From Actinomycetota bacterium (GTDB lineage: Bacteria; Actinomycetota; Acidimicrobiia; Acidimicrobiales; RAAP-2): a stretch of DNA of 64,000 nt. Below, in pieces: positions 51,867-60,587 of the stretch. The notes beneath the pieces are model-generated. The model was not told where the DNA came from. It made no database searches and saw only the letters and a list, made by a program, of their open reading frames with translations. The stretch's first letter is position 1. Each line of letters opens with the position of its first letter. The stretch covers positions 1,364,001-1,428,000 of the forward strand of contig WLNI01000001.1 in NCBI GenBank assembly GCA_009699875.1, given 5' to 3'. Made by a program: the position numbers and the translations under genes.

Positions 51867-52724
51867 TCATTCGGCGAGTGAAGGTGCGGGGTCGTAGGTC
51901 ACGATCATGGGTGATGTCGCCAATCTGAATGCACCTGCCAAAAGAATTATGAAACCAAGACATTCAAAGGCCAGGTGGAGTGGTGTGTGATTCACAATAT
52001 CGTGAAAGGCGAATACTCCGATAGCCACACTGGCCAGCGTATCGACAATGACCATGGCGGCTCGAGACGCCGCCACGTGTCCAGCACGGAGACTGTACTG
52101 AAAGAGCAAGAAGCCAAAGATGCCGCCAAAGGCGAAGCCGAGCCAGGCGGGCGAGGTGAGAAGTTGTCCAGCTGGCGTTTCGGCAATCAGTTTGGTCATA
52201 GCGGCCTCATAGGCAAAACAGATAGCTGCCGCAGATCCGAGGAGTGCTGCACGCCCAGAACCATGGAGAAGACGTGACAGGAGAAAAAGGATGCCAGCAA
52301 CAATGATCAGAATCACGCTCAGGCTCACTGCCCACTTTTGAGTAATGGTGTTGTCGCCACCGTTTGGTTGTGCAGCAATAAGAAACATCGCAAGTCCGAC
52401 AACTATGCCCGTTGCCCCAAGCCATTCTGGAAGTCGTGGGCGTGCATGGTGGGTGACAATAAGGATGCCAAGAAGAAAGAGAAGTTCAGTTGGGACCATT
52501 GGCTGTACCTGGATGAGTGTGCCAACTCGCAACGCAAGGTATTGAAAAAGAGGTGCACCAATAAGGAGCCCCATCCCAACCCACCACACTGGCCGCTTCA
52601 GTGAAGAGACCATGAGGCGAAGGCCCTGTGCATGGACTTCTGGGATGTCAGAGACTTCACGATCTTGAAGAGCAGCTCCACCGGCAGCAAAGAACGCAGC
52701 ACACAGTGCAAGAAAATATGTCAC
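51867..52724 (-). CDS. DMT/EamA-like small membrane transporter
   Basis: The 285-residue protein has about 9-10 hydrophobic spans with two EamA-like halves: YFLALCAAFFAAGGAALQD at the start, GLLIGAPLFQYLALRVGTLIQVQPMVPTELLFLLGILIV, WLGFAFGGIFGFLLFQYSLRAGHVAASRAAMVIVDTLASVAIGVFAF near the end. This pattern (DMT, Mg-transporter-NIPA/EamA superfamily) fits a metabolite exporter. It sits downstream of the NCS1 permease start on the same strand with a 24-base gap and could be in one transcript. Substrate unknown. Confidence 0.82.
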   Translation of the reverse strand: MTYFLALCAAFFAAGGAALQDREVSDIPEVHAQGLRLMVSSLKRPVWWVGMGLLIGAPLFQYLALRVGTLIQVQPMVPTELLFLLGILIVTHHARPRLPEWLGATGIVVGLAMFLIAAQPNGGDNTITQKWAVSLSVILIIVAGILFLLSRLLHGSGRAALLGSAAAICFAYEAAMTKLIAETPAGQLLTSPAWLGFAFGGIFGFLLFQYSLRAGHVAASRAAMVIVDTLASVAIGVFAFHDIVNHTPLHLAFECLGFIILLAGAFRLATSPMIVTYDPAPSLAE

Positions 52725-52759
52725 GGTTCTTTTCTAGCCGCTTCGTTTGCCGCCTGAGT

Positions 52760-52781
52760 GGTTCTTGGTTTCAAGCTAACC
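52760..52781. terminator. Weak hairpin between the aminotransferase and DMT genes
   Basis: GGTTCTTG (52760-52767) pairs with CAAG and AACC (52772-52781) around GTTT, with a two-base bulge. It may end the SDR-TetR-aminotransferase transcript. No T-run follows on the minus strand, so confidence is low. Confidence 0.3.
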
Positions 52782-52874
52782 CCAGATAGTTTGAAGATGA
52801 GTGAACTATTTAGATGCAAGGTAAAGGATGAAACAAGGTTGGCGGACCCATCGGCAAAAATAATGGATCCCGGA

Positions 52875-54611
52875 TTACGTCGGTCCGAGCTTCATCAGTG
52901 CAGCAGAAGCGTTCATATCCCCTTCGACAACTAGCTGTTGTGAGACAAAGGCATCAGTACCAGAGAGGACCCCGTTAATGATATCGATATAGTCCTTGGC
53001 AGTTGCCTTTATGACCGCTGCAACTTCGCCAGCCACCTCCACTTTCTTGATGCTGACAGTTCCGCCTGATGCAGCCATCACCCAGATACCACCACCTTCA
53101 CCGGAGAGATCAAAGGCCACGGCTAATTCAAGATCCCCCGCATCGACTGCGTTGAACTTCTCGGGGAGTGTTATGCCAAAGTATTCTGCCGCATTTGCCA
53201 CTGTTCCAATTTCTCGTTTCGGACGAGATCGATCTCGGGCAAGGATGTCTGCCTCCATGGCTTCGATGGAATCACCTAAAATATCGACCATTCTGTCGAC
53301 CGTTTCGGTGTCCATGGTCAATGGAGGAGCGAGACCGACAACTTCAACGCCCATTGCCCTGCAGTAGAGGCCTCGTTCCCACGCTTCGTGTTCAACCCGC
53401 TCACAGGCACGGTGAGGGTCTTGAAATCCTCGCTTTGATTCTTTGTCGGCGACGAGCTCAATACCCGCCATAAGGCCAAGTCCACGAACTTCACCAACCG
53501 AGTCGAAACTTTCCAATTCTTTCAATCGAGCCATGAGGTGATCTCCGACCACTCTCGCGTTCTCGGCCAAGCCTTCTTTTTCAATAATTCCAATATTGGC
53601 GAGTGCTGCTGCGCAGCAGACTGGGTGTCCCGAATAGGTGAATCCATGACTCACCGGCATGCGGTCTGCCAGTTTTGTTGAGATCGTGTCCCAGATCTCA
53701 TCGGAAATAACGGAGGCGCCAAGTGGCTGATAGCCGCTTGTGATGCCTTTCGCCAAGGTCACTATGTCGGGTCTCACTTCGAACTGTTGTGCTCCAAACA
53801 TGGTTCCGGTTCGTCCAAATCCAGTGACCACTTCATCAAGAATTAAGAGGATTCCGTACTTGTCGCAGATCTCTCGAATACGAGTGAAATAGCCAGGTGG
53901 CGGTGGAATAATTCCACCTGCACCAATCACTGGCTCTGCGATGAATGCTCCAACAGAGTCAACTCCTTGGGCAATGACGTACTCCTCGAGCGCGTCTGCG
54001 CATGCCAGGCCACAACTTGGAAACGTTTTATTTAAGTCACAGCGATAACAGTAGGGAGCTGGAATGTGGTCAAAACCTGACGCGTCGGGCCCAAAATTCC
54101 ACCTCATAGGCATGATCCCTGTTGCTGTCATCGTGGCAATTGTGAGGCCGTGGTAGCCATGATTTCGAGCCACAATAGTCTTTCGTCGATTTTCACCTTT
54201 GAGAGCCCAGTAAAGGCGAACCATTTTAAAGTTTGTTTCGTTCGCTTCTGAACCCCCCGAAGAAAACATAACGTGGTTTAGTCCATAAGAAGGGTCAAAC
54301 ATTTGACTTAACTTCTCTGCCAACTCAATAGCTTTTGGATGTGATTGTCCGTGAAAGGTCGTTCCATACTCCAAGGTTGCGAGTTGTTCAGCGATTGCAT
54401 CGGCGATCTCTTTTCTGCCATGCCCAACAGCAACACACCACAGTCCTGCAAAGCCATCAATGAGAGTATTGCCTTTGTCATCTTTGATAAATAAACCATC
54501 TCCTTCGACGATCACTCGAAGATCACCATTTGCGAGATCTTTCGGTGACGTCACCGGGTGAATCAGATGCGCAGCATCTCGGCGTGTAAATTCAATGTGG
54601 TCCGTCGTCAT
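52875..54611 (-). CDS. Class III aminotransferase fused to a C-terminal SCP2-like domain
   Basis: The 578-residue protein is a class III PLP-dependent aminotransferase through residue about 460: GFAGLWCVAVGHGRKEIADAI, the glycine-rich FSSGGSEANETNFKMVRLYW, LILDEVVTGFGRTGTMFG, and TLAKGITSGYQPLGASV with the PLP Lys. From about residue 470 it continues with a SCP2-like (sterol-carrier) domain: LELAVAFDLSGEGGGIWVM, ATAKDYIDIINGVLSGTDAFVSQQLVVEGDMNASAALMKL. Standard relatives are about 450 residues and end before this part. It is the last gene of an SDR-TetR operon, overlapping the TetR gene by four bases. The SCP2 part may hold a lipid or acyl-CoA amine acceptor or donor; this is inference. Confidence 0.9.
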   Translation of the reverse strand: MTTDHIEFTRRDAAHLIHPVTSPKDLANGDLRVIVEGDGLFIKDDKGNTLIDGFAGLWCVAVGHGRKEIADAIAEQLATLEYGTTFHGQSHPKAIELAEKLSQMFDPSYGLNHVMFSSGGSEANETNFKMVRLYWALKGENRRKTIVARNHGYHGLTIATMTATGIMPMRWNFGPDASGFDHIPAPYCYRCDLNKTFPSCGLACADALEEYVIAQGVDSVGAFIAEPVIGAGGIIPPPPGYFTRIREICDKYGILLILDEVVTGFGRTGTMFGAQQFEVRPDIVTLAKGITSGYQPLGASVISDEIWDTISTKLADRMPVSHGFTYSGHPVCCAAALANIGIIEKEGLAENARVVGDHLMARLKELESFDSVGEVRGLGLMAGIELVADKESKRGFQDPHRACERVEHEAWERGLYCRAMGVEVVGLAPPLTMDTETVDRMVDILGDSIEAMEADILARDRSRPKREIGTVANAAEYFGITLPEKFNAVDAGDLELAVAFDLSGEGGGIWVMAASGGTVSIKKVEVAGEVAAVIKATAKDYIDIINGVLSGTDAFVSQQLVVEGDMNASAALMKLGPT

Positions 54612-55234
54612 TGCTCCCCCTTGTTGCCGGTCATGGCAGTAGTTAATTGCGGATGTTCTGGATCTAATCGGAGTGATTCGATGAGATGAATGACCACAGC
54701 GACGGTTTGATCTCGCTCTCCGGTGGTCAAGACATGAAGTGTTGCCTCAGCAAGTGCCCCAAGGAGAACCGCTGCAAGCGCTGACGGGTCAAGGTCAATG
54801 ATCTCCTGGCGTTCCATGCCTCTTGCGAGGAGCTGTTCGACAAACGAAACGGCATCTCGATGGTCGCTTCTTCCCGCCTCGTCGAGTTCTGGAATCATCC
54901 ACGCATCTCGCAGAAAGAATCGTGCGGTGCCGAGCGAACCGAGTGCCTCGAGATAGACATCAAAGGCTTGTCGCATATTGGTGACGACATCTCCCTTGGG
55001 ATCTAGACCTTGGAGTGAGAGGGTGGTGAGATGTTCATACAGTTCATGTTGGAGATCGCGAGCTAAGTCGTTTTTGTCGGTGAACCAGTAATAGACGGCA
55101 CCCTTGGTGACGCCCGCTGCCGCTGCGATACCTTCGATTGAGACAGAAGCAAAACCTTTTTCACCGAACTGCTCAAGTGCAACAGACATGATCCGCTCTC
55201 GAGTTTCAACCCCTCGTGCTTGGCGTCGTGCCAT
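54608..55234 (-). CDS. TetR-family repressor
   Basis: The 208-residue regulator has the N-terminal HTH RERIMSVALEQFGEKGFASVSIEGIAAAAGVTKGAVYYWFTDKNDLARDL and an all-helical ligand-binding domain. It lies inside an operon: its ATG shares a base with the stop of the upstream SDR (TAATG) and its end overlaps the aminotransferase start. It is probably autoregulatory, acting at the perfect palindrome 56044-56058 in the divergent promoter region. The effector may be an acyl-CoA, as for many TetR proteins beside acyl-CoA ligase genes. Confidence 0.92.
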   Translation of the reverse strand: MARRQARGVETRERIMSVALEQFGEKGFASVSIEGIAAAAGVTKGAVYYWFTDKNDLARDLQHELYEHLTTLSLQGLDPKGDVVTNMRQAFDVYLEALGSLGTARFFLRDAWMIPELDEAGRSDHRDAVSFVEQLLARGMERQEIIDLDPSALAAVLLGALAEATLHVLTTGERDQTVAVVIHLIESLRLDPEHPQLTTAMTGNKGEQ

Positions 55235-56022
55235 TAGTCTCCCTGACGACCAGTTATGTACTCAGCGGAACCAGCAATGAACGCCTGTGGATCTTTTGCC
55301 TTAGAGACTGCGATGTCAGCAAACCAAGTTGGTGCGTAAACTTGGAGTGCACCTTGAGCAAGACCATCAAAGACAATGGCCACCGCATCAGCGACAGGGA
55401 TTGCTTCAACGTCAGCAACCATGGGATCGTTGTCGGGAAGCGTAAACAACTCAGTGTCTACGACGCCGGGGTACAGGATGAGCACGTTGATGCCCGTATC
55501 CCATAGGTCTAGTGCCATTGACTCAGAAAAAACTGTCATTGCAGCTTTCGAAGCGCTGTATGCAGCCTCGCCTGGAGGGCTCAGTGTCGCTGCGACAGAT
55601 GAGACATTGATGATTGTTCCGCTGTTTTGCGCAAGCATGTGGGGAAGCAGCAAGAGTGTGAGTTGTACAGGACTTGAATAGTTAATTCTCATGACGTTAT
55701 CCACAGTCTTGTTGTCGAGACGAGTGAGATGCCGCCGTTTTGGTATCCCAGCGTTGTTGACAAGAATGTCGATGCCGCCGAAAGTATTTGAAAAATCGAC
55801 CGCGAGTTTGTCGACGGCAGTTTCGTCAGCGAGGTCGACGACCCACATCTGAGACTCAGGCGAGAATGCTTGGCACTGATGGAGGACGTCTTCGAGGCGG
55901 TCTTGTCGTCGAGCACAGATCCCAACGACGGCACCTCGGCGCGCGAACTCCACGGCAAGCCCCGCGCCAATGCCGGAAGAGGCGCCTGTCACGAGCACAC
56001 GTTTGCCCTCAAAGTTCTCCAT
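55234..56022 (-). CDS. SDR oxidoreductase
   Basis: The 262-residue classical SDR begins MENFEGKRVLVTGASSGIGAGLAVEFARRGAVVGICARR (TGxxxGIG), with NNAGI, catalytic Ser in IINVSSVAATL and YSASKAA (YxxxK). ATG 56022 is used: GGGGGGTGCC precedes it, and the longer frame to 56085 would run through the operator and promoter. It is the first gene of the minus-strand operon with TetR and the aminotransferase-SCP2 fusion. It probably oxidises an alcohol to a carbonyl that the aminotransferase can use, though this order is inferred. Confidence 0.9.
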   Translation of the reverse strand: MENFEGKRVLVTGASSGIGAGLAVEFARRGAVVGICARRQDRLEDVLHQCQAFSPESQMWVVDLADETAVDKLAVDFSNTFGGIDILVNNAGIPKRRHLTRLDNKTVDNVMRINYSSPVQLTLLLLPHMLAQNSGTIINVSSVAATLSPPGEAAYSASKAAMTVFSESMALDLWDTGINVLILYPGVVDTELFTLPDNDPMVADVEAIPVADAVAIVFDGLAQGALQVYAPTWFADIAVSKAKDPQAFIAGSAEYITGRQGD

Positions 56023-56043
56023 GGCACCCCCCGGTTCGTTTTC

Positions 56044-56058
56044 CGTACGGAGCGTACG
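56044..56058. promoter_or_regulatory. TetR-type operator palindrome
   Basis: CGTACGGAGCGTACG is a perfect inverted repeat with two CGTACG arms and a GAG centre, lying in the 109-base divergent region between the SDR-TetR operon (ATG 56022) and the acyl-CoA synthetase gene (GTG 56132). It overlaps the predicted -10 of the minus-strand promoter. Confidence 0.65.
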
Positions 56059-56085
56059 ATACCCTGACAGATCGAAGGTTTTCAA
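56056..56085 (-). promoter_or_regulatory. Predicted promoter of the SDR-TetR-aminotransferase operon
   Basis: On the minus strand TTGAAA (56085-56080) is followed after 18 bases by TATCGT (56061-56056), close to the -35/-10 consensus. The operator overlaps the -10. Pattern-based only. Confidence 0.45.
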
Positions 56086-56131
56086 TTCGGGATATCTTGA
56101 GCGATGCGAGGCCTAGGGATGGGGGGACAAG

Positions 56132-57700
56132 GTGCTACTGCCTGAACAACTAGGGATGATGGCCGAGGCCTACCCAGAAAAAGTCGCGTATTCAGTACTT
56201 GATCAGGGGGTACTCACCTTTGGCGAGTGGGACCGAATGGCGAACCGTATAGGGCGTGGTTTGGCGCGACGTGGGCTCCGAACTGGAGAAAGGGTGGGAC
56301 TCCATACTCCTCACGAAGATGCAGTCCCGTGGCTTATCGCCTATGCAGCAGTTCATCGGGCAGGTGGAGTCGTCGTCCCCATGAACCCACGACTTTCAGT
56401 TCCTGAAGTCACCAGAATGATGTCACATTCTGGTGCTCGAATGGTGCTGGCTGGAAAGCCACAGCTTTCGATTTATGAAGAATTGCCAGAGGTGTTTGAG
56501 GGAGTCGAACTTGCGTTGGAGTTTGTCATTGATCTTGAACCACATGAACGAGATCAGTTGATCGGCCGTCGTCAACGAGTCCGATGGGATGACCTCCTGG
56601 ATGAAGATGAAGATGATTTTCAGGTTTCACTAACCGATGATGATCTTGCAGATATCCTCTACACCTCTGGAACAACGGGGAAGCCAAAGGGTGTAGCGGT
56701 TCGGCACGGGAATGCGTCTTTGGTCCCAGGAGGTGTCCCAAAGTGGTCTGGTAACAGATGGCTCCACGCCAGTCCGTACTACACGTTCGCAGGATCATCA
56801 TTTATTTACAACCCGATGAAGTTAGGGATGGAAGGCGTGTACATGCCTCGCTTTGATGCCGCTCGTTGGTTTGATGCTGTCGAAGAGATTCGACCTCTAG
56901 CTGTGTTTCTTGTCCCGGCAATGGCGCATTTGCTCATGGCGCATGAGCGATTTTCCGTTGCTGACCTAGGTTCGATCTACATGTGTTCTGTAGGGTCTGC
57001 TCCGTTGGCACCTCATGCGCTTGAGGCGCTTCAAGAACGCATGCCTGATGCTTCGGTCTCGAATAACTACGGAATGACAGAAGCTGGTTCGGCCTACTGC
57101 GTCATGCCAAAAGGCGAAGCGGTCCGTCGGCCAGGCTCAGTCGGTCAGCCGGCACCACCTGCCAAAGTTCGAATTGTTGACAGTCAAGATGGAGAAGTTA
57201 CAGCAGGTGAGATCGGCGAAGTCCATCTCCAAATGCCAGGCCGCCAGCGCGAGTATTTCAATGATCCCGAAGCAAGCGCAGCGCTGTGGGGATCAGATGG
57301 GTGGATTCGAACTGGGGATGTCGGGAAAATCGACAGCGATGGTTATCTCTACATTATTGGGCGACAGAAAGACGTCATCATTCGTGGTGGAAATAACGTG
57401 CACGCGTCAGACGTTGAACACGTAATTTCTTCCCACCCTGACGTCCTTGAAGTTGGCGTGGTGGGGATTGAACATGAGGTTCTCGGTGAAGACGTCGTCG
57501 CTGCAGTTGTATTGAAGTCTGGTGCTACGCCAAACCCTGACGAACTTCGAGCGTTTACCTTGCAGCAACTCACCAGTTACAAAGTTCCTCGACGCTGGTA
57601 TGTCGTTGACTCGCTTCCTCGAAATCCAACGGGGAAAGTCATTAAACCTGAGTTGAAATCGATGTTGGCATTGCTCGAACCCTACGTCGCCTCCCCCTAA
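56132..57700 (+). CDS. AMP-forming acyl-CoA synthetase (ligase family)
   Basis: The 522-residue enzyme has the AMP-binding motif LYTSGTTGKPKGVAVRHGN, NNYGMTEAGSAY, GWIRTGDVGKIDSDGYLYIIGRQKDVIIRGGNNVHASDVE and the C-terminal LPRNPTGKVIKPEL with the adenylating Lys. It starts at GTG 56132 behind GGGGGGACAAG, and is divergent from the SDR-TetR operon. It should activate a carboxylic acid to the acyl-CoA with ATP. The TetR palindrome upstream may regulate it too. Substrate unknown. Confidence 0.93.
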   Translation: MLLPEQLGMMAEAYPEKVAYSVLDQGVLTFGEWDRMANRIGRGLARRGLRTGERVGLHTPHEDAVPWLIAYAAVHRAGGVVVPMNPRLSVPEVTRMMSHSGARMVLAGKPQLSIYEELPEVFEGVELALEFVIDLEPHERDQLIGRRQRVRWDDLLDEDEDDFQVSLTDDDLADILYTSGTTGKPKGVAVRHGNASLVPGGVPKWSGNRWLHASPYYTFAGSSFIYNPMKLGMEGVYMPRFDAARWFDAVEEIRPLAVFLVPAMAHLLMAHERFSVADLGSIYMCSVGSAPLAPHALEALQERMPDASVSNNYGMTEAGSAYCVMPKGEAVRRPGSVGQPAPPAKVRIVDSQDGEVTAGEIGEVHLQMPGRQREYFNDPEASAALWGSDGWIRTGDVGKIDSDGYLYIIGRQKDVIIRGGNNVHASDVEHVISSHPDVLEVGVVGIEHEVLGEDVVAAVVLKSGATPNPDELRAFTLQQLTSYKVPRRWYVVDSLPRNPTGKVIKPELKSMLALLEPYVASP

Positions 57701-57837
57701 GCCAGGCAAGAAAATGCTGGAAATCATCTGAGTTTGATTGTTGAGTGGGCTTTCCTCCACAATAGAGTTCACACGTGATCGTGAATTCGTCACGGGAAGG
57801 GTCCGGAACTTCCGGCCGAATGAGGAGGTTGGTTTCG

Positions 57838-58485
57838 ATGGCCCAATTTGTAGAGAACGCACCGGAAGTTGTCTTAGCGACGGCGAAGGAAATGTTGAAG
57901 AAGGGCCTGGTCGAAGGGACAGCTGGAAACATCTCTGCTCGCCAGGAAGACGGAACGATCTGCATCACGCCTTCCTCAATTGATTATGAAGAGATGACCC
58001 TTGAAGACCTCGTCATCATCGACATAGACGGTGAGCTTGTGAGTGGCACGAGGGCACCGTCGTCTGAGAAGCTCCTCCACCTTGCGGCACTGCGGGCTTA
58101 CGATGATGTTGGATCAGTCATCCATTCTCACCCGGTCTACGCCACCATGTTCGCTGTTGCACACCTACCCGTTCCTGCATGTATCGATGAGTTCGCAATT
58201 TTCATTGGGGGAGACGTGAGAGTCACGGAGTATGCAATGAGTGGCTCTGATGAGCTCGGCGATCAAGCAGTCAAAGCGCTCAAAGACCGCGGTGCAGCGC
58301 TGATTGCAAACCATGGAATGGTGGCCGTTGGCCCGAATCCAAAGAAAGCACTCCACATCACCGCACTCGTCGAGCGCAGTGCGCAGATCATTTGGGGGGC
58401 TGGTCGACTTGGTGAGATCCACGAACTTCCAGAAAGCGTAAATACAACCTTTGCGAGTTACTACGAGTACATGCGTAAAGGTTAA
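57838..58485 (+). CDS. Class II aldolase/adducin family protein
   Basis: The 215-residue protein shows AKEMLKKGLVEGTAGNISARQEDGTICITPSSIDYEEM, HSHPVYATMFAVAH (zinc His), and ALIANHGMVAVGPNPKKALHIT, typical of fuculose-phosphate aldolase relatives with zinc-bound active site. The ATG 57838 (AGGAGGTTGGTTTCG) is preferred to the longer frame. It is followed three bases later by a RidA-like gene, so the two are likely co-transcribed. The family makes or breaks C-C bonds between dihydroxyacetone or lactaldehyde-like parts, or decarboxylates. Substrate not apparent. Confidence 0.88.
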   Translation: MAQFVENAPEVVLATAKEMLKKGLVEGTAGNISARQEDGTICITPSSIDYEEMTLEDLVIIDIDGELVSGTRAPSSEKLLHLAALRAYDDVGSVIHSHPVYATMFAVAHLPVPACIDEFAIFIGGDVRVTEYAMSGSDELGDQAVKALKDRGAALIANHGMVAVGPNPKKALHITALVERSAQIIWGAGRLGEIHELPESVNTTFASYYEYMRKG

Positions 58486-58487
58486 TT

Positions 58488-58958
58488 ATGAGTCAAGTGA
58501 TCCGTCAGCGGATTGCTGACCTTGGGCTTGTCTTGCATGGTCCACACCCACCACACGACCCGCTAGTTGCAGTGGTTATTTTTGAGCGAACTGCTCGCAC
58601 CTCTGGTCAACTCCCGCGAATTGACGGGCAACTGACCTGTATTGGCCACCTCGGGAACGACGTCACCGTTGAGGAGGGTCGTGAAGCTGCTGCAGTGTGT
58701 GCATTGAATGCGCTTGCTGTTCTTGAAGAGGCTCTGGGGGATCTTGATCGCATTGAACGCGTGATGAGTGTCACTGGCTACGTCGCTTCGGCCCCAGACT
58801 TCCATGAGCAACCGGCCGTGATTGACGGAGCGAGTGCGATCCTCTTCGATATTTTTGGAGAGGCTGGGCGACATAGTCGTTCCGCTCTTGGTGTCGCAGC
58901 CCTTCCGCGAGGTGGCGCTGTTGAGATCGAGGTGGTTGTCGCTCTTAAGAACGGTTGA
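58488..58958 (+). CDS. RidA/YjgF-like protein (reactive-intermediate deaminase)
   Basis: The 156-residue protein has the RidA-like stretch PHPPHDPLVAVVIFERTARTSGQLPRIDGQLTCIGHLGNDVTVEEGREAAAVCALNALAVLEEALGDLDRIERVMSVTGYVASAPDF, read in parts, and a C-terminal SRSALGVAALPRGGAVEIEVVVALK with the usual RxxxGV region. RidA proteins hydrolyse enamine or imine intermediates. It is slightly longer than the usual 130 residues and belongs to a divergent clade (DUF1028/ YjgF-like). It directly follows the class II aldolase gene. Confidence 0.85.
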   Translation: MSQVIRQRIADLGLVLHGPHPPHDPLVAVVIFERTARTSGQLPRIDGQLTCIGHLGNDVTVEEGREAAAVCALNALAVLEEALGDLDRIERVMSVTGYVASAPDFHEQPAVIDGASAILFDIFGEAGRHSRSALGVAALPRGGAVEIEVVVALKNG

Positions 58959-58985
58959 CTCTTAGGGTGATCCTCGGGGATGGGT

Positions 58986-59432
58986 TTATTTGGCGAACTC
59001 CCACCACTGAATTTCGCACATCATGGGGAGGACGTAGCGCACGTACATTGAGTGGATCTTGACGACTCCCTGGTCATCAATAATCCTCTCAATCAGATCA
59101 ACTCGATCATCGTGTTTCGCGTATTCTCTTGCCCTATCTTCGACTCCTTGCAATTCTTCGCTCGTCTGGACCAAAAACCCAAAGTGATCAAGCCGGGGGC
59201 ACGTCATTGGCTCTTTCTCGGCGATGAGGAAAATAAATTGGTCCCATTGCAGACAGGACAAAATAAGTTTCTCGTCCGGGATTGTCATCTGTTCGAGTTC
59301 TGTGAAACCGAAGACGTCTTCCCAGAACCTAGCGATATCTTTTCGATTCGCGTCATTGAGTAACTCAGCAGGAAGACTCATTGCAACATGATTCATTTTT
59401 GGTGAACCAGATGGATAAAACGGATGAATCAT
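58986..59432 (-). CDS. VOC-superfamily (glyoxalase/dioxygenase-like) protein
   Basis: The 148-residue product has the vicinal-oxygen-chelate pattern: HVAMSLPAELLNDANRKDIARFWEDVFGFTELEQMTIPDEKLILSC and CPRLDHFGFLVQTSEEL. The His at the first strand and the HFGF segment are likely metal ligands. The ATG 59432 has GAGAGGAATAAACC. Family members act as glyoxalases or extradiol dioxygenases; the metal site looks incomplete, so no reaction is claimed. It lies between the RidA gene and the alcohol dehydrogenase on the minus strand. Confidence 0.75.
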   Translation of the reverse strand: MIHPFYPSGSPKMNHVAMSLPAELLNDANRKDIARFWEDVFGFTELEQMTIPDEKLILSCLQWDQFIFLIAEKEPMTCPRLDHFGFLVQTSEELQGVEDRAREYAKHDDRVDLIERIIDDQGVVKIHSMYVRYVLPMMCEIQWWEFAK

Positions 59433-59464
59433 TGGTTTATTCCTCTCTTACGTTGGTGTTTCTC

Positions 59465-60514
59465 TTACAACCATGGCGCAACCAGTACTTTCCCTGCAAC
59501 TCGGCCTTGAGAGATATTGACAAGTGCATCTCCCAGTCCAGCCAGTGAGACGTCCTCAGGCTCAAGAATTTTTTCCGAAGGAAACGACGGATCATTGAGG
59601 AGCGCAAGTGCATCTTCAAAGCCAAATTTGTCGTAGATAAAACTACCGATGATTTGAAGTTCATTAAGGATGAGGCGATTGGGATCAAATGAGGGATGTT
59701 CAATCCCAGAGCCAACCAGCACAAGCACTCCGCCTCGGCGAAGTTGGTTGAATCCTGCCTCCATCGCAGCTTTCTTCCCGGAACATTCAAAGACCACACT
59801 GACTGGATTCTCGGTAATGTGCTCTGGCTCCCACGAGGGAAATATTTCGAGCTCCGAGGGCTCAGCGACTCGATGCGCTCCTAGCTGAAGCGCAAGATCC
59901 CGGCGGGGTTGAGATGGCTCGACCACAGTGATCGGCCCGATCCCACGGTGTCGCAAGACGGCCAGTGTGAGCGCTCCAATTGGGCCTGCCCCAATAATCA
60001 TTGCTGAATCATCAGCTGTAATTTTTGATTGGGTGACTGCGTGGAGGGCCACGGCTAATGGTTCAGCAAGAGTCGCGCTTCGAGGATCAAGGCCATCAGG
60101 CATTCTCAAGAGGGAGTTGACGGGAGCCACTTTGTAACGAGCGAATGCTCCATCGTATGCATCTGAGATTTGACCCGTTCGGTTTTCGCACTGTGAAGGC
60201 TTACCTTCTTGACAACGGCGACAGACCCCACATTTTGGAGTCATCCCTCCCACGACAGCTTCACCGACGCTCCAGTCAGTGACACCGTCGCCCAGGGCAA
60301 CAATCGTCCCCGTCCATTCGTGTCCCGCTACTGAGCCAGGTTTATCAGACCACCCCTCAAGCAACATATGAATATCGGTGCCACAGATTCCGCATCGATC
60401 AATTTCAATCAAGACGCATTCTGGGGCCGGGGAGGGAACAGGGCGAGTTTCTACGGGAATATTTCCCGCTCCTTGGTATGCCGCAACGGGCATGTCAGTC
60501 GGTAGCTTTTTCAT
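59465..60514 (-). CDS. Zinc-dependent alcohol dehydrogenase (MDR family)
   Basis: The 349-residue enzyme has the zinc-binding IDRCGICGTDIHMLLEG, GHEWTGTIVALG, structural-zinc cysteines CGVCRRCQEGKPSQCENR, and the nucleotide-binding MIIGAGPIGALTLAVLRHRGIGPITVVEP. The frame extends to 60742, but ATG 60514 has GGGGGGTGCA before it and a normal MDR N-terminus. It is divergent from the RraA-like gene (60588) across 73 bases. It probably oxidises a polyol or hydroxyacid (threonine-dehydrogenase/sorbitol-dehydrogenase type); substrate unknown. Confidence 0.92.
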   Translation of the reverse strand: MKKLPTDMPVAAYQGAGNIPVETRPVPSPAPECVLIEIDRCGICGTDIHMLLEGWSDKPGSVAGHEWTGTIVALGDGVTDWSVGEAVVGGMTPKCGVCRRCQEGKPSQCENRTGQISDAYDGAFARYKVAPVNSLLRMPDGLDPRSATLAEPLAVALHAVTQSKITADDSAMIIGAGPIGALTLAVLRHRGIGPITVVEPSQPRRDLALQLGAHRVAEPSELEIFPSWEPEHITENPVSVVFECSGKKAAMEAGFNQLRRGGVLVLVGSGIEHPSFDPNRLILNELQIIGSFIYDKFGFEDALALLNDPSFPSEKILEPEDVSLAGLGDALVNISQGRVAGKVLVAPWL

Positions 60515-60587
60515 TGCACCCCCCAGTACAACGATGAGCATAGGCGATTCTCGTTGTTGGTCTCTATGGTGACCTATCGTCGTTGAA

